Positions 51,199 to 59,486 of a stretch of 64,000 nucleotides of DNA are shown one piece after another. The notes beneath the pieces are model-generated. The model had not been told where the DNA came from and did no database searches. It worked only from the letters and a program-made list of their open reading frames with translations. The first letter of the stretch is position 1. Each line of letters starts with the position of its first letter. A program made the translations under genes and the position numbers. Origin of the DNA: Mesorhizobium sp. (GTDB taxonomy: Bacteria; Pseudomonadota; Alphaproteobacteria; Rhizobiales; Rhizobiaceae); contig NZ_JAMLIG010000002.1 of assembly GCF_023954305.1 (NCBI RefSeq), positions 124,001 through 188,000 of the forward strand, written 5' to 3'.

Positions 51199-51227
51199 TT
51201 GACAAGGCCGGCTCGGTTCGGTGCTAC
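51199..51227 (+). promoter_or_regulatory. Probable sigma-70 promoter of hfq
   Basis: TTGACA (51199-51204), 17 bases, TGCTAC (51222-51227). The -35 is perfect; the -10 is weak but acceptable for alphaproteobacterial housekeeping sigma. It predicts a short leader of about 30 bases before hfq. Confidence 0.55.
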
Positions 51228-51264
51228 TGTGGTGAACTTGCGGGGAAGGTGAAAGATAAGAAAA

Positions 51265-51504
51265 ATGGCGGAACGATCGCAAAACCTCCAGGACCTGTTC
51301 CTCAACTCGGTTCGCAAGAGCAAGAACCCACTCACCATCTTCCTGATCAACGGCGTCAAACTCACCGGCGTCGTGACCTCGTTCGACAATTTCTGCGTCC
51401 TGCTGCGCCGCGACGGTCACTCGCAGCTGGTCTACAAGCATGCGATCTCGACGATCATGCCCAGCCAGCCGGTGCAGATGTTCGACGGCGAAGAAGGCGC
51501 CTGA
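51265..51504 (+). CDS. hfq: RNA chaperone Hfq
   Basis: The 79-residue Sm-like protein forms hexamers that pair small RNAs with mRNAs. Sm1 motif region LQDLFLNSVRKSKNPLTIFLINGVKLTGVVTSFDNFCVLL and Sm2 YKHAISTIMP are intact, with the conserved Gln9-equivalent in SQNLQD. The C-terminal tail is short (SQPVQMFDGEEGA), as usual in rhizobia; in this group Hfq controls nifA and many transport mRNAs. The leader AAGGTGAAAGATAAGAAAA gives a strong A-rich binding region. hflX starts at the next base after its stop. Confidence 0.97.
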   Translation: MAERSQNLQDLFLNSVRKSKNPLTIFLINGVKLTGVVTSFDNFCVLLRRDGHSQLVYKHAISTIMPSQPVQMFDGEEGA

Positions 51505-52887
51505 TTGAGCGAAACCGGCGACAAACCCCGGGGCCGCAAAACCGGCTCCGCGGAAGCCGTTCCCGAAAGCACCGGCCGAGCGGTCGTTGTCGTGCCGGTT
51601 CTCACCAGGCATCCGCGCAGCGAAGAAGCCGCTGATTCGTCTTCGCGGCCGAGGCTTTCTCGTTCGCCCCAGGCGCGCCACGACGAGGCGGTCGGCCTTG
51701 CGCTCGCTATCGACCTCGAACCCGTCCACACCGAAATCATAACCGTCAACGACCCGCGTCCGGCCACCCTTCTCGGAAGCGGTAAGATTGAAGACCTCGC
51801 CGCCGTCGTTGCCGAGAAGAATGCCGAGTTGGTGATCGTCGACCATCCGCTCACGCCGGTGCAGCAGCGCAATCTCGAGAAGGAGCTGAAGGCCAAGGTG
51901 CTCGACCGCACCGGCATCATCCTTGAGATATTCGGCCGCCGCGCACGAACCAAGGAAGGCGCGCTGCAGGTCGAGCTGGCGCATCTCAACTATCAGAAGG
52001 GCCGGCTGGTCCGCTCGTGGACCCATCTGGAGCGGCAGCGCGGCGGCGCCGGTTTTCTCGGAGGGCCGGGCGAAACCCAGATTGAAGCCGACCGGCGGAT
52101 TCTGCAGGACAAGATCGTCAAGCTGAAGCGCGAGCTTGAAACGGTCAAGCGCACGCGCGAACTGCATCGCGCCAAACGCAAGAAGGTGCCGTATCCGATC
52201 GTCGCAATCGTCGGCTACACGAACGCGGGGAAGTCCACCCTGTTCAACCGGCTGACGGGGGCAGGGGTCCTGGCCGAGGACATGCTCTTTGCGACGCTCG
52301 ATCCGACGCTGCGCCGGGTAAGGCTGCCGCACGGGACCATCATGATCCTGTCCGACACGGTGGGCTTCATCTCGGACCTGCCCACCCATCTCGTCGCCGC
52401 GTTCCGCGCAACGCTGGAGGAAGTCGTCGAGGCAGACCTGGTGTTGCATCTGCGCGATATTTCGGACCCCGACACCGCGGCTCAGGCAGAGGACGTCGAG
52501 CGCATCCTCGCCGATCTCGGCGTCGACGCCGCTGACGGGCGGCGGGTGGTCGAGGTCTGGAACAAGGTAGACCTCCTTGATGAAGGCACGCGGCAGAAGC
52601 TGCTGGACGAGGGCCGGGCGCCGGACAAGGCGCCGCCCATCGCGATCTCCGCAATCACCGGGGAGGGAACCGCGCAGCTTCTCGACCTTATCGAAACGCG
52701 CATTTCAGGCGCGCTCAAACCTGCCACGGTGACAGTGCCCCCCGATCAGCTTGCCGTCGTCGACTGGCTCTACCGCAACGCCGCCGTGTTGTCGCGAAAA
52801 GACAATGATGACGGGTCGGTGACGCTCGAACTTCAGGCAACGCCGGCGGCCTTGGCCGAGATGGACGCCCGCACAAGGCATAAATAG
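51505..52887 (+). CDS. hflX: Ribosome-associated GTPase HflX
   Basis: The 460-residue GTPase has the HflX N-domain (NDPRPATLLGSGKIEDLAAVVAEKN, then GRRARTKEGALQVELAHLNY and GAGFLGGPGETQIEADRR) and a G domain (GYTNAGKSTLFN, DTVGFI, WNKVD at ~ residue 355). It splits stalled ribosomes and follows hfq in most proteobacteria. It has no early ATG: a TTG at 51505, next to the hfq stop, is the apparent start, with a possible later GTG. The N-terminal ~55 residues are a non-conserved Pro/Ser tail. Confidence 0.95.
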   Translation: MSETGDKPRGRKTGSAEAVPESTGRAVVVVPVLTRHPRSEEAADSSSRPRLSRSPQARHDEAVGLALAIDLEPVHTEIITVNDPRPATLLGSGKIEDLAAVVAEKNAELVIVDHPLTPVQQRNLEKELKAKVLDRTGIILEIFGRRARTKEGALQVELAHLNYQKGRLVRSWTHLERQRGGAGFLGGPGETQIEADRRILQDKIVKLKRELETVKRTRELHRAKRKKVPYPIVAIVGYTNAGKSTLFNRLTGAGVLAEDMLFATLDPTLRRVRLPHGTIMILSDTVGFISDLPTHLVAAFRATLEEVVEADLVLHLRDISDPDTAAQAEDVERILADLGVDAADGRRVVEVWNKVDLLDEGTRQKLLDEGRAPDKAPPIAISAITGEGTAQLLDLIETRISGALKPATVTVPPDQLAVVDWLYRNAAVLSRKDNDDGSVTLELQATPAALAEMDARTRHK

Positions 52888-52903
52888 CTTGTAATTCAAC
52901 CCC

Positions 52904-53728
52904 TTAGGGTTTCATTTTCGCCTTCTGCCATAGCTCCTCCATTTCCTTAAGAGAAGCCGCTTCAAGGCTTGAATTCGCTTGATAAAGTGCGGTTTCGACA
53001 TAGTGAAAACGCGAGCGGAACTTCTCGTTGGTTCCGGCAAGCGCGGATTCGGGGTCGACGCCAATATGGCGCCCGAGATTGACGATCGCGAACAGGACAT
53101 CGCCGAACTCGTCGGCGATTTCCGGCTTGCGGTTCGACGCCATGGCGGCGCGCAGTTCGCCGATCTCTTCCTCGATCTTGTCGAGGATCGGCGCGGCCTC
53201 GCCCCAGTCGAAGCCGACCGTCGCTGCCTTCTGCTGCAGTTTCAACGCACGGGTGAGGGCGGGAAGCGCGACGGGAATGCCGTCGAGGAAGCCTTTTCCG
53301 TAGTCCTCCGGATCCTGACCGCGGCCGATCCGAGCGGCGCGCTTTTCGGCCTTTTCCTCCGCCTTGATCCGGTCCCACTGGCCCTTGGCGGAACCGGCCG
53401 CGCGCGCCTCGGCATCGCCGAAGACATGCGGGTGGCGGCGGATCATCTTGCTGGTAATGGCATGAACGACATCGCCGAAATCGAACTCGCCGGCCTCCTG
53501 CGCCATCCGCGAATGGAAGACGACCTGGAGAAGCAGGTCTCCCAGTTCGTCCCTGAGGTCGGTCATGTCATTGCGCGCGATCGCGTCCGAAACCTCGTAG
53601 GCCTCTTCGATCGTGTAGGGCGCGATGGTCGCGAAATCCTGTTCGAGGTCCCACGGACAGCCGGTGCCCGGCGTGCGCAGCGCGGTCATGATCTCGAGGA
53701 GGCGGGCGATGTCTTTGGAAGGTTGCAT
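52904..53728 (-). CDS. mazG: Nucleoside triphosphate pyrophosphohydrolase MazG
   Basis: The 274-residue enzyme hydrolyses (d)NTPs to monophosphates and pyrophosphate and moderates stringent and oxidative responses. It has two MazG domains: GCPWDLEQDFATIAPYTIEEAYEVSDAI with the metal-binding ExxE, ELGDLLLQVVFHSRMA, then VGFDWGEAAPILDKIEEEIGELRAAM and EFGDVLFAIVNLGRHIG. It ends 16 bases from the convergent hflX stop. Position after hfq-hflX is typical in rhizobia. Confidence 0.95.
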   Translation of the reverse strand: MQPSKDIARLLEIMTALRTPGTGCPWDLEQDFATIAPYTIEEAYEVSDAIARNDMTDLRDELGDLLLQVVFHSRMAQEAGEFDFGDVVHAITSKMIRRHPHVFGDAEARAAGSAKGQWDRIKAEEKAEKRAARIGRGQDPEDYGKGFLDGIPVALPALTRALKLQQKAATVGFDWGEAAPILDKIEEEIGELRAAMASNRKPEIADEFGDVLFAIVNLGRHIGVDPESALAGTNEKFRSRFHYVETALYQANSSLEAASLKEMEELWQKAKMKP

Positions 53729-53798
53729 TTGTTCTCACACGCGCAATAGTTTGGTCCGACGCACCGGATCTCCCGGTTCGCAGGGGAGGTGACGAGGC

Positions 53799-54407
53799 GT
53801 GAAGTCCGGCCTGAAAGCCTTGACGCTGGGCATTCTGATGACCGCACCGAGCCTGTCCGACTCGGTCGCCAAAGTCACCTACAGCGAGAAGACGATCCAC
53901 TATACGGTGAAGGGCAGGACCGGCCAGGAGATCTATTCGCAGATCTCGAAGAAAGGTCCCCTGCTCACCGGCCAACCCGATCACAAGGTAGCCACCACGA
54001 CGATGGATTTCGACGTTCGCTGGGTTGACGCGGCAGTCAAGGGAAATCGCTGCGTCGTCACCCGCGTGGATGTGCACGTCGATGTGGTCTATCGAGTTCC
54101 ACGATGGACGGGGAAGGGGAGCCCGGCCGTGCGCAAGGCCTGGGCGGCCTTCGAGGCACATCTGTGGCGGCACGAAAAGCGCCACCGCGATATCGGGCTC
54201 GAATACGCGCGCCGGGTCGAGAACGATATCCGGAAACTCTCCGGCGACGCACGCCGGGAATGCGCCGGCATGGTTGATCAGGCCAAGCGCCTCGCTATGG
54301 CATCCAGCGCCTGGCACGACCGCAAGCAGGCCGCGTTCGATGCAAGATGGTTCGGCGACGGCGGTCAGCAATTTAAATATGATCGAGCCCTGATGGCCGC
54401 CAAGTAG
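53799..54407 (+). CDS. DUF922-family protein with HEXXH motif (copy 2)
   Basis: The 202-residue paralogue of the product at 12720-13346 has HEKRH at 125-129 followed by RDIGLEYARRVENDI, the same motif and residue positions, and two cysteines (~85, ~156). The N-terminus (KSGLKALTLGILMTAPSLSDS) is a weak signal peptide. It starts with GTG 53799, with GGGGAGGT eight bases before it, an excellent ribosome-binding site; no ATG is nearby. It is divergent from mazG. Its 3' end overlaps the relict ferredoxin frame described below. Confidence 0.74.
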   Translation: MKSGLKALTLGILMTAPSLSDSVAKVTYSEKTIHYTVKGRTGQEIYSQISKKGPLLTGQPDHKVATTTMDFDVRWVDAAVKGNRCVVTRVDVHVDVVYRVPRWTGKGSPAVRKAWAAFEAHLWRHEKRHRDIGLEYARRVENDIRKLSGDARRECAGMVDQAKRLAMASSAWHDRKQAAFDARWFGDGGQQFKYDRALMAAK

Positions 54408-54590
54408 AACACTCCCTTGGCATTGCCGCAGCCTGCGAATTCGGCCTGTGCGGCACCTGCAATGTCAAGCAAAACGGTTTTGTCCACCTGCAGGACAACG
54501 CGGCATCCTCGACAACGAGATCGTCGAGCTGCGTCCCGGCTTGTTGCTCGCGACCGCTCCGCCGCTTCGGTCGAGGCGTAAACATGGCCT
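54383..54590 (+). pseudogene. Decayed C-terminal 2Fe-2S domain of an oxygenase reductase
   Basis: In the frame starting near 54383 the sequence reads EHSLGIAAACEFGLCGTCNVK then NGFVHLQDN, matching the plant-type ferredoxin tail of Rieske-oxygenase reductases (GbcB/VanB class) with C-x4-C-x2-C. The expected GGILDNEIVE continues, but in another frame (54502 on), and the fourth-cysteine segment VPACCSRPL returns in the first frame (54530 on). No catalytic FNR domain is present upstream, only the DUF922 gene. Two frame changes and missing 5' part make it a fragment, not an active gene. Confidence 0.6.
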
Positions 54591-54689
54591 CGCCATCCGC
54601 CACAGCGCCATATGCAGGCACGCGGACCCAATTGAACGCCAGACCGCGAGGTGCACGCCAGGTACGCGACCGACGAGTCGCGGCCGGCG

Positions 54690-55445
54690 TCAGATTGTCC
54701 GCAGAAACGGACCGACGCTGCCGGCGACGAGCACCAGACCGGAGACGAAGAGGAAACCGAGCACCAGCCGGCGGAAGGCCTGTGTCTGCATGCGGCGGAA
54801 CAGCTGCACGCCGAAAATCGCCGGGATCACGATCGCAGGGGCGATGAGCACGAACATGTCGATCGCGCCACGATCGATCGTTCCGGCGATGACGTAGCCT
54901 GTCAGCGTCGTGGTATGCATCGAGATGTTGAAGGCCTGCATGACGCCGCGCTGGACCTCCTTGGGATAGCCGCGAAGTGTCGTCCAGAGCGTCGGGATAG
55001 GGCCTGCCATGCCGGCGATGCCACCCATGACGCCGCCGACGAAACCCGCGGCCGCGTCTGCCGGCCGTCCGCCCGCCTTGAGCCGGTAGTCGTGCGGCAG
55101 ACGCAGCGCCAGCGGGCAGTAGATCAGCAGGAAGATGCCGAGCGTCAGCCGGAACACGTCGGGATCGAGCCATGGCAGGACGAGAATGCCGACAGGCACT
55201 CCGCAGACGCCGCCGAGGAGCAGCGGCATCAGGAGCCTCAGATCGAAGCCACGCCAGACCCAGGGCAGGGCGACCAGCTGCCCGACGAGCGAGCCGAACA
55301 CCGCCATCGGCCCGGCGAGCTGGGGAGCGATCGCCCAGGCCCAGATCGACAGTGCGACCAGCGAGAAGGCAAAGCCCGACACGCCTTGCGCAAAGCCGGC
55401 TGCGGCGGCTCCAGCCAGAATGATCGCCGTGGTCAAATCCATCAT
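54690..55445 (-). CDS. TauE/SafE-family sulfite/organosulfonate exporter
   Basis: The 251-residue inner-membrane protein has about eight helices and the family signatures GFAQGVSGFAFSLVALSIW (~14-32) and GGVMGGIAGMAGPIPTLW (~ 130), a second half-repeat. TauE/SafE proteins export sulfite, sulfoacetate or related anions; the substrate is not predictable. ATG 55445 (next codon also ATG) is chosen because the frame upstream is Arg-rich non-conserved sequence. It sits beside the ferredoxin remnant, so a sulfonate-oxygenase context may once have existed. Confidence 0.88.
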   Translation of the reverse strand: MMDLTTAIILAGAAAAGFAQGVSGFAFSLVALSIWAWAIAPQLAGPMAVFGSLVGQLVALPWVWRGFDLRLLMPLLLGGVCGVPVGILVLPWLDPDVFRLTLGIFLLIYCPLALRLPHDYRLKAGGRPADAAAGFVGGVMGGIAGMAGPIPTLWTTLRGYPKEVQRGVMQAFNISMHTTTLTGYVIAGTIDRGAIDMFVLIAPAIVIPAIFGVQLFRRMQTQAFRRLVLGFLFVSGLVLVAGSVGPFLRTI

Positions 55446-55667
55446 ATCATTGCGGGCGAGGCAGTTCAGGGCGGAACGGCGCCGTCTGAAAAAGATGCGG
55501 CCAGGCAGCGATAACGGTTTCGCTCCGATCAGGCAAATCGACGGGTTAACAAGGCCTGGCCGATAGGATGCGCGGCTTAGCCCAAGCGGGACAGCCGGTC
55601 TCTCGCATCGACGCCTGGAGCGGTTCGAGCTAGACATCAAAACCGCTTGGCTTCGGAGGAACGCAGC

Positions 55668-56060
55668 ATGGACCGATTCACCGGCGGCTGCCTGTGCGGG
55701 AATGTCCGGATCGTCGCCGAAGGGCGCCCGTACCGTGTCGGCATCTGTCATTGCCTCGACTGCCGCAAGCATCACGGGGCGCTTTTTCACGCTTCCGCGA
55801 TTTTCCCGCAGGACGCGGTGACGATCGAAGGCGAGACACGCGACTACGCCGGACGGTTCTTCTGTCCGCGCTGCGGCTCGTCCGTATTCGGACGCAGCGG
55901 CGACGAGGTGGAAGTCAATCTCGGCTCGCTCGACGCGCCCGACCAGTTCATGCCCACCTACGAGCTGTGGACGATCCGCCGGGAGTCGTGGCTGCCGCCG
56001 TTTCCAGTTGCGCGACGATACGAACGCGATCGGGACGGTACGAACCGATCAGAGGGGTAG
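55668..56060 (+). CDS. GFA-family (glutathione-dependent formaldehyde-activating-like) zinc protein
   Basis: The 130-residue protein has the Mss4-like GFA zinc sites: GGCLCGNVRI (C-x-C, ~5-12), CHCLDCRKHHGALFHASA (C-x-C-x2-C, ~31-36) and FCPRCGSSVFG (C-x2-C, ~70-73). Related proteins act on glutathione adducts; most are uncharacterised. ATG 55668 follows GGAGGAACGC. It is divergent from the TauE-like gene across a 222-base gap with no obvious motif. Confidence 0.87.
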   Translation: MDRFTGGCLCGNVRIVAEGRPYRVGICHCLDCRKHHGALFHASAIFPQDAVTIEGETRDYAGRFFCPRCGSSVFGRSGDEVEVNLGSLDAPDQFMPTYELWTIRRESWLPPFPVARRYERDRDGTNRSEG

Positions 56061-56252
56061 AGCAGGCTCGATGCACGGTTCGACGCCCTGCAAATCTTCC
56101 CATCGGCAAATCGCATAAGATAGATTATGGAACCTACCGATGAGGAACGACGCATCGGCACGGCGAAAGATCAAAGGTTTGCGCGAAGCTCGTCGAGCAA
56201 AGTCGCGTCACCGAAAACACTCCGAAGGTCCACATGCCGCCCTTGCCGCGCG

Positions 56253-57065
56253 TCACGACACAAAGTCGATCTCGATCGCCATCCCGTCATAGGCCGGCTC
56301 GACATGATCGGGTGTCGTCCGGCGCACCGTCTCGTAGTCCAGCGGCGTGTGCATGTGCGTCAGCACGGCGCGCTTCGGGTCGAGCCGGTCGATCCACTGC
56401 AGCGCCTGCTCGAGCGACAGATGGCTCGGATGCGGCCGATACTGCAGCGCGTCGATAATGAGACAGTCCAGGTTTCTCAGCCGGTCGGGCGTCGCGCCCG
56501 TGAAGCCGCTGACATCGGCGCAATAGGCCAGATTGCCGATGCGGAAACCGAGCGAAACGATGTCGCCGTGGATCTGGGGCAGGGGTTCGAACCTGATCGA
56601 ACCGCCCTCGCCCGCGACCTCGAACGGCACGCCGTGTTCGATCGGCACGTGCTTGAGGATCGGCGGATAGGAACTGCCTTCCGGTGTGGTGAAGCAGTAG
56701 CCGAAGGCTTCCATCAGGCGCTGCGCGGTCGGCGCGTCGGCATGCACCGGCATCAGCCGACGCTGCTCGATGACAAAGCCGCGAAGATCGTCGATGCCGT
56801 GGATGTGGTCGGCATGCGGATGGGTGTAGATCGCCGCATCGAGATGGCTGACGCCCGCCGTCAGCATCTGGTCGCGGAAATCAGGTCCGGTGTCGATGAC
56901 GACGCGTGTTGCCCCGCGTTCCGAAATCCGCTCCACCAGGGCCGAGGCGCGGCGCCGCCGGTTTTTCGGATTGTCCGGGTCGCATTGACCCCAGTCCCCG
57001 GTGATGCGCGGCACGCCCGGCGACGAGCCGCAGCCAAGTATGGTGAGGCGCAGCGTGTCGGCCAT
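56253..57065 (-). CDS. MBL-fold metal-dependent hydrolase
   Basis: The 270-residue enzyme starts LRLTILGCGSSPGVPRITGDWGQCDPDNPKNRRRR, like PhnP/YcbJ-type phosphodiesterases, with the HxHxDH motif THPHADHIHGIDDLRG (~residues 82-97) and later metal ligands in YCADVSGF, LIIDALQYRPHPSH and AVLTHMH. It probably cleaves a cyclic or diester phosphate. It is the last gene of the minus-strand run; its start is three bases after the TatD stop, as in many alphaproteobacteria. Confidence 0.9.
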   Translation of the reverse strand: MADTLRLTILGCGSSPGVPRITGDWGQCDPDNPKNRRRRASALVERISERGATRVVIDTGPDFRDQMLTAGVSHLDAAIYTHPHADHIHGIDDLRGFVIEQRRLMPVHADAPTAQRLMEAFGYCFTTPEGSSYPPILKHVPIEHGVPFEVAGEGGSIRFEPLPQIHGDIVSLGFRIGNLAYCADVSGFTGATPDRLRNLDCLIIDALQYRPHPSHLSLEQALQWIDRLDPKRAVLTHMHTPLDYETVRRTTPDHVEPAYDGMAIEIDFVS

Positions 57066-57068
57066 CTT

Positions 57069-57857
57069 TCAGGACGCCGCCGGCCGGACGGCCTTGGAGA
57101 ACAGCCGGTAGAAATTGTCGGTGGTGATGCGCGCGATGTCGTCGAACGAGACGCCGATGGTTTCGGCCAGGACCTCGGCCGTGTGACGCACATAGGCGGG
57201 TTCGTTGCGTTTACCCCGATACGGCATCGGCGCAAGATAGGGCGCGTCGGTCTCGACCAGCAACCGCTCGCGCGGCACCTCTCGGGCGATCGCGCGAAGG
57301 TCGTCCGAACGCCGGAAGGTCAGGATGCCGGAGAAGGAGACGTAGCCGCCGAGCCGGACGCCGGTACGCGCCAGCTCCGCGCCGGAGGAGAAGCAGTGGA
57401 GCAGGAAGGGGAAGGGCCCCTTCCCTGTTTCGTCTTCGAGGATGGCGGCGATGTCGGCGTCGGCGTCGCGGGCGTGGATGACCAGCGGCAGGCCGGTGCG
57501 CCGCGCCGCCTCGATATGGGTGCGAAACCCCCTCGCCTGAGCCTCCCGCGGCGCCTTGTCGTAGAAATAGTCGAGCCCGGCCTCGCCGATCGCCACGCAG
57601 CGCGGGTGCGCCGAGAGCGCCATCAGTTCATCGGCCGATATGCCGTCCTCCTCGCCCGCGTTGTGCGGATGGGTGCCGACGGAGCACCACACCTCCGGAT
57701 AGGCTTCGGCGATCGCGCGGATCTCGTCGAAGCGGCGGACGCGCGTCGAGATCGTCACCATCGCGCCGACGCCGTTTTCCTTGGCGCGGGCGATCACCTC
57801 CGCGCGCTCGGAGGCGAAGTCCGGAAAGTCGAGGTGGCAGTGGCTGTCGACAAGCAT
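57069..57857 (-). CDS. TatD-family metal-dependent hydrolase/DNase
   Basis: The 262-residue TIM-barrel enzyme shows DSHCHLDFPDF (metal-binding HxH), GTHPHNA, AIGEAGLDYFYDKA, PLVIHARDADADI, HCFSSGAELA and ETDAPYLAPMPYRGKRNEP. TatD proteins are Mg-dependent 3'-5' exonucleases and were implicated in DNA repair or quality control. It is four bases downstream of metG, the usual rhizobial order metG-tatD-MBL. Confidence 0.94.
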   Translation of the reverse strand: MLVDSHCHLDFPDFASERAEVIARAKENGVGAMVTISTRVRRFDEIRAIAEAYPEVWCSVGTHPHNAGEEDGISADELMALSAHPRCVAIGEAGLDYFYDKAPREAQARGFRTHIEAARRTGLPLVIHARDADADIAAILEDETGKGPFPFLLHCFSSGAELARTGVRLGGYVSFSGILTFRRSDDLRAIAREVPRERLLVETDAPYLAPMPYRGKRNEPAYVRHTAEVLAETIGVSFDDIARITTDNFYRLFSKAVRPAAS

Positions 57858-57861
57858 GCGA

Positions 57862-59409
57862 TCAGGTGCCCGCGGCCTCGACGTAGCGCGGGAAGACTCC
57901 CGCCGGCGCCGGCAGCGGCGTGCCGGGCATCAGCGCGTCGGCGTCGCCGGCGCTCGCGAAGCTTCGCCTGTCCGGGGCGACGGCCAGCAGATCGAGCAGC
58001 TTGACCGCCGAGCCCGGCACAAAGGGCTGCAGCATGATCGCGATGCGGCGTACCGCCTCCGCCGTCGTCCACAGCACTGTTTCCATGCGCGCCGGATCGG
58101 TCTTGCGCAGCGCCCAGGGTGCCTGGCGGTCGAAATAGCGGTCCGCCTCGCTGACGACGGCAATCACCCCGGCCAGGGCCAGGTGGATCGCCTGCTCGCC
58201 TATTGCGCGGCGCGCCTGTGCGAGCGCCTTGTCGGCCTCGGCCAGCACGGCGCGGTCGTCATCGGTGAGTTCGCCGTGCTGCGGAACCTTTCCGCCGCAG
58301 TTCTTGGCGATCATCGACAGCGAGCGCTGGGCAAGATTGCCGATGCCGTTGGCCAGATCCGCATTGGTGCGGTTGACGATCGCCTCGTGGCTGTAGCTGC
58401 CGTCCTGGCCGAACGGCACCTCGCGCAGGAAGAAATAGCGCACCTGGTCCAGCCCGTAGTGTTCGACCATCGCGAACGGATCGACGACATTGCCGACCGA
58501 CTTCGACATCTTCTCGCCGCGGTTGAACAGGAAGCCGTGCGCGAAGACGCGCTTCGGCAGCGGCACGCCCGCCGACATCAGGAATGCCGGCCAGTAGACG
58601 GCGTGGAAGCGCACGATGTCCTTGCCGATGATGTGAACATCTGCGGGCCAGAAGCCCCAGCGCGGGTCGGCCTCGTCGGGAAAGCCCGCCGCTGTGATGT
58701 AATTGGTCAACGCGTCGACCCAGACATACATCACGTGCTTGTCGTCGCCTGGCACCGGCACGCCCCACTTGAAGGTCGAGCGCGACACCGACAGGTCTTT
58801 CAAACCCGACTTGACGAAGCTCGTCACCTCGTTGCGCCGCTCGGCAGGGCCGACGAAATCGGGCTGGCTCTCGTAGAGTTCGAGCAGCTTGTCCTGGTAG
58901 GCCGACAGGCGGAAGAAGTAGGTCTCCTCCTCGTTCCATTCGACCGGCGATCCGAGCGGCTCGCGGCGCACGCCGTCGTCGCCCACGGTCGTTTCGTCCT
59001 CATCGAAATAGGCTTCCTGGCGCACCGAATACCAGCCGCTGTAGCGGTCGAGGTAGATGTCGCCATTGTCGGCCATGCGCTGCCAGATCGCCTGGCAGGA
59101 CCGCCTGTGGCGCTCTTCGGTCGTGCGGATGAAATCGTCGTTGGAGGCGCCGAGCATCTCCTCCATCGTGCGGAAGATAGCCGAGTTGCGATCCGCCAGT
59201 TCCTGCGGGCTCACGCCCTCTTTCTCGGCCGTCTGCTGCATCTTCAGCCCGTGCTCGTCCGTGCCCGACAGGAAGAACACTTGCCTGCCGTCGAGACGGT
59301 GAAACCGCGCCAGCGCGTCGGTTGCGATCACCGTGTAGGCGTGGCCGATATGCGGCCGCCCGTTCGGATAGAAGATCGGGGTCGTAAGGTAGAATTTTTC
59401 TTTTTGCAT
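57862..59409 (-). CDS. metG: Methionyl-tRNA synthetase
   Basis: The 515-residue class I synthetase charges tRNA-Met. HIGH motif at residues 20-23 (PNGRPHIGHAYTVIATDALAR), KMSKS near ~300 (EKMSKSVGNVVDPF), FLSGTDEHGLKMQQTAE and the anticodon-binding helical C-domain (~365-515). The zinc knuckle is absent, as usual in this short form. MQKEKFYLTT (59409) is preferred; MSAASLMQ at 59427 is the alternative and neither has a strong ribosome-binding site. No tRNA-binding C-terminal extension is present. Confidence 0.96.
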   Translation of the reverse strand: MQKEKFYLTTPIFYPNGRPHIGHAYTVIATDALARFHRLDGRQVFFLSGTDEHGLKMQQTAEKEGVSPQELADRNSAIFRTMEEMLGASNDDFIRTTEERHRRSCQAIWQRMADNGDIYLDRYSGWYSVRQEAYFDEDETTVGDDGVRREPLGSPVEWNEEETYFFRLSAYQDKLLELYESQPDFVGPAERRNEVTSFVKSGLKDLSVSRSTFKWGVPVPGDDKHVMYVWVDALTNYITAAGFPDEADPRWGFWPADVHIIGKDIVRFHAVYWPAFLMSAGVPLPKRVFAHGFLFNRGEKMSKSVGNVVDPFAMVEHYGLDQVRYFFLREVPFGQDGSYSHEAIVNRTNADLANGIGNLAQRSLSMIAKNCGGKVPQHGELTDDDRAVLAEADKALAQARRAIGEQAIHLALAGVIAVVSEADRYFDRQAPWALRKTDPARMETVLWTTAEAVRRIAIMLQPFVPGSAVKLLDLLAVAPDRRSFASAGDADALMPGTPLPAPAGVFPRYVEAAGT

Positions 59410-59486
59410 CAGGGAGGCCGCGGACATGAGGATTGCGCGGTGAGATAGCGCATAGGCAGGCGCATGGCTATCCCGGATCGGCGCTC

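Noticed and set aside
54584..54847. Plus-strand frame of 87 codons after the ferredoxin relic
   Set aside because: Arg/Ala-rich antisense of the TauE/SafE gene with no ribosome-binding site.
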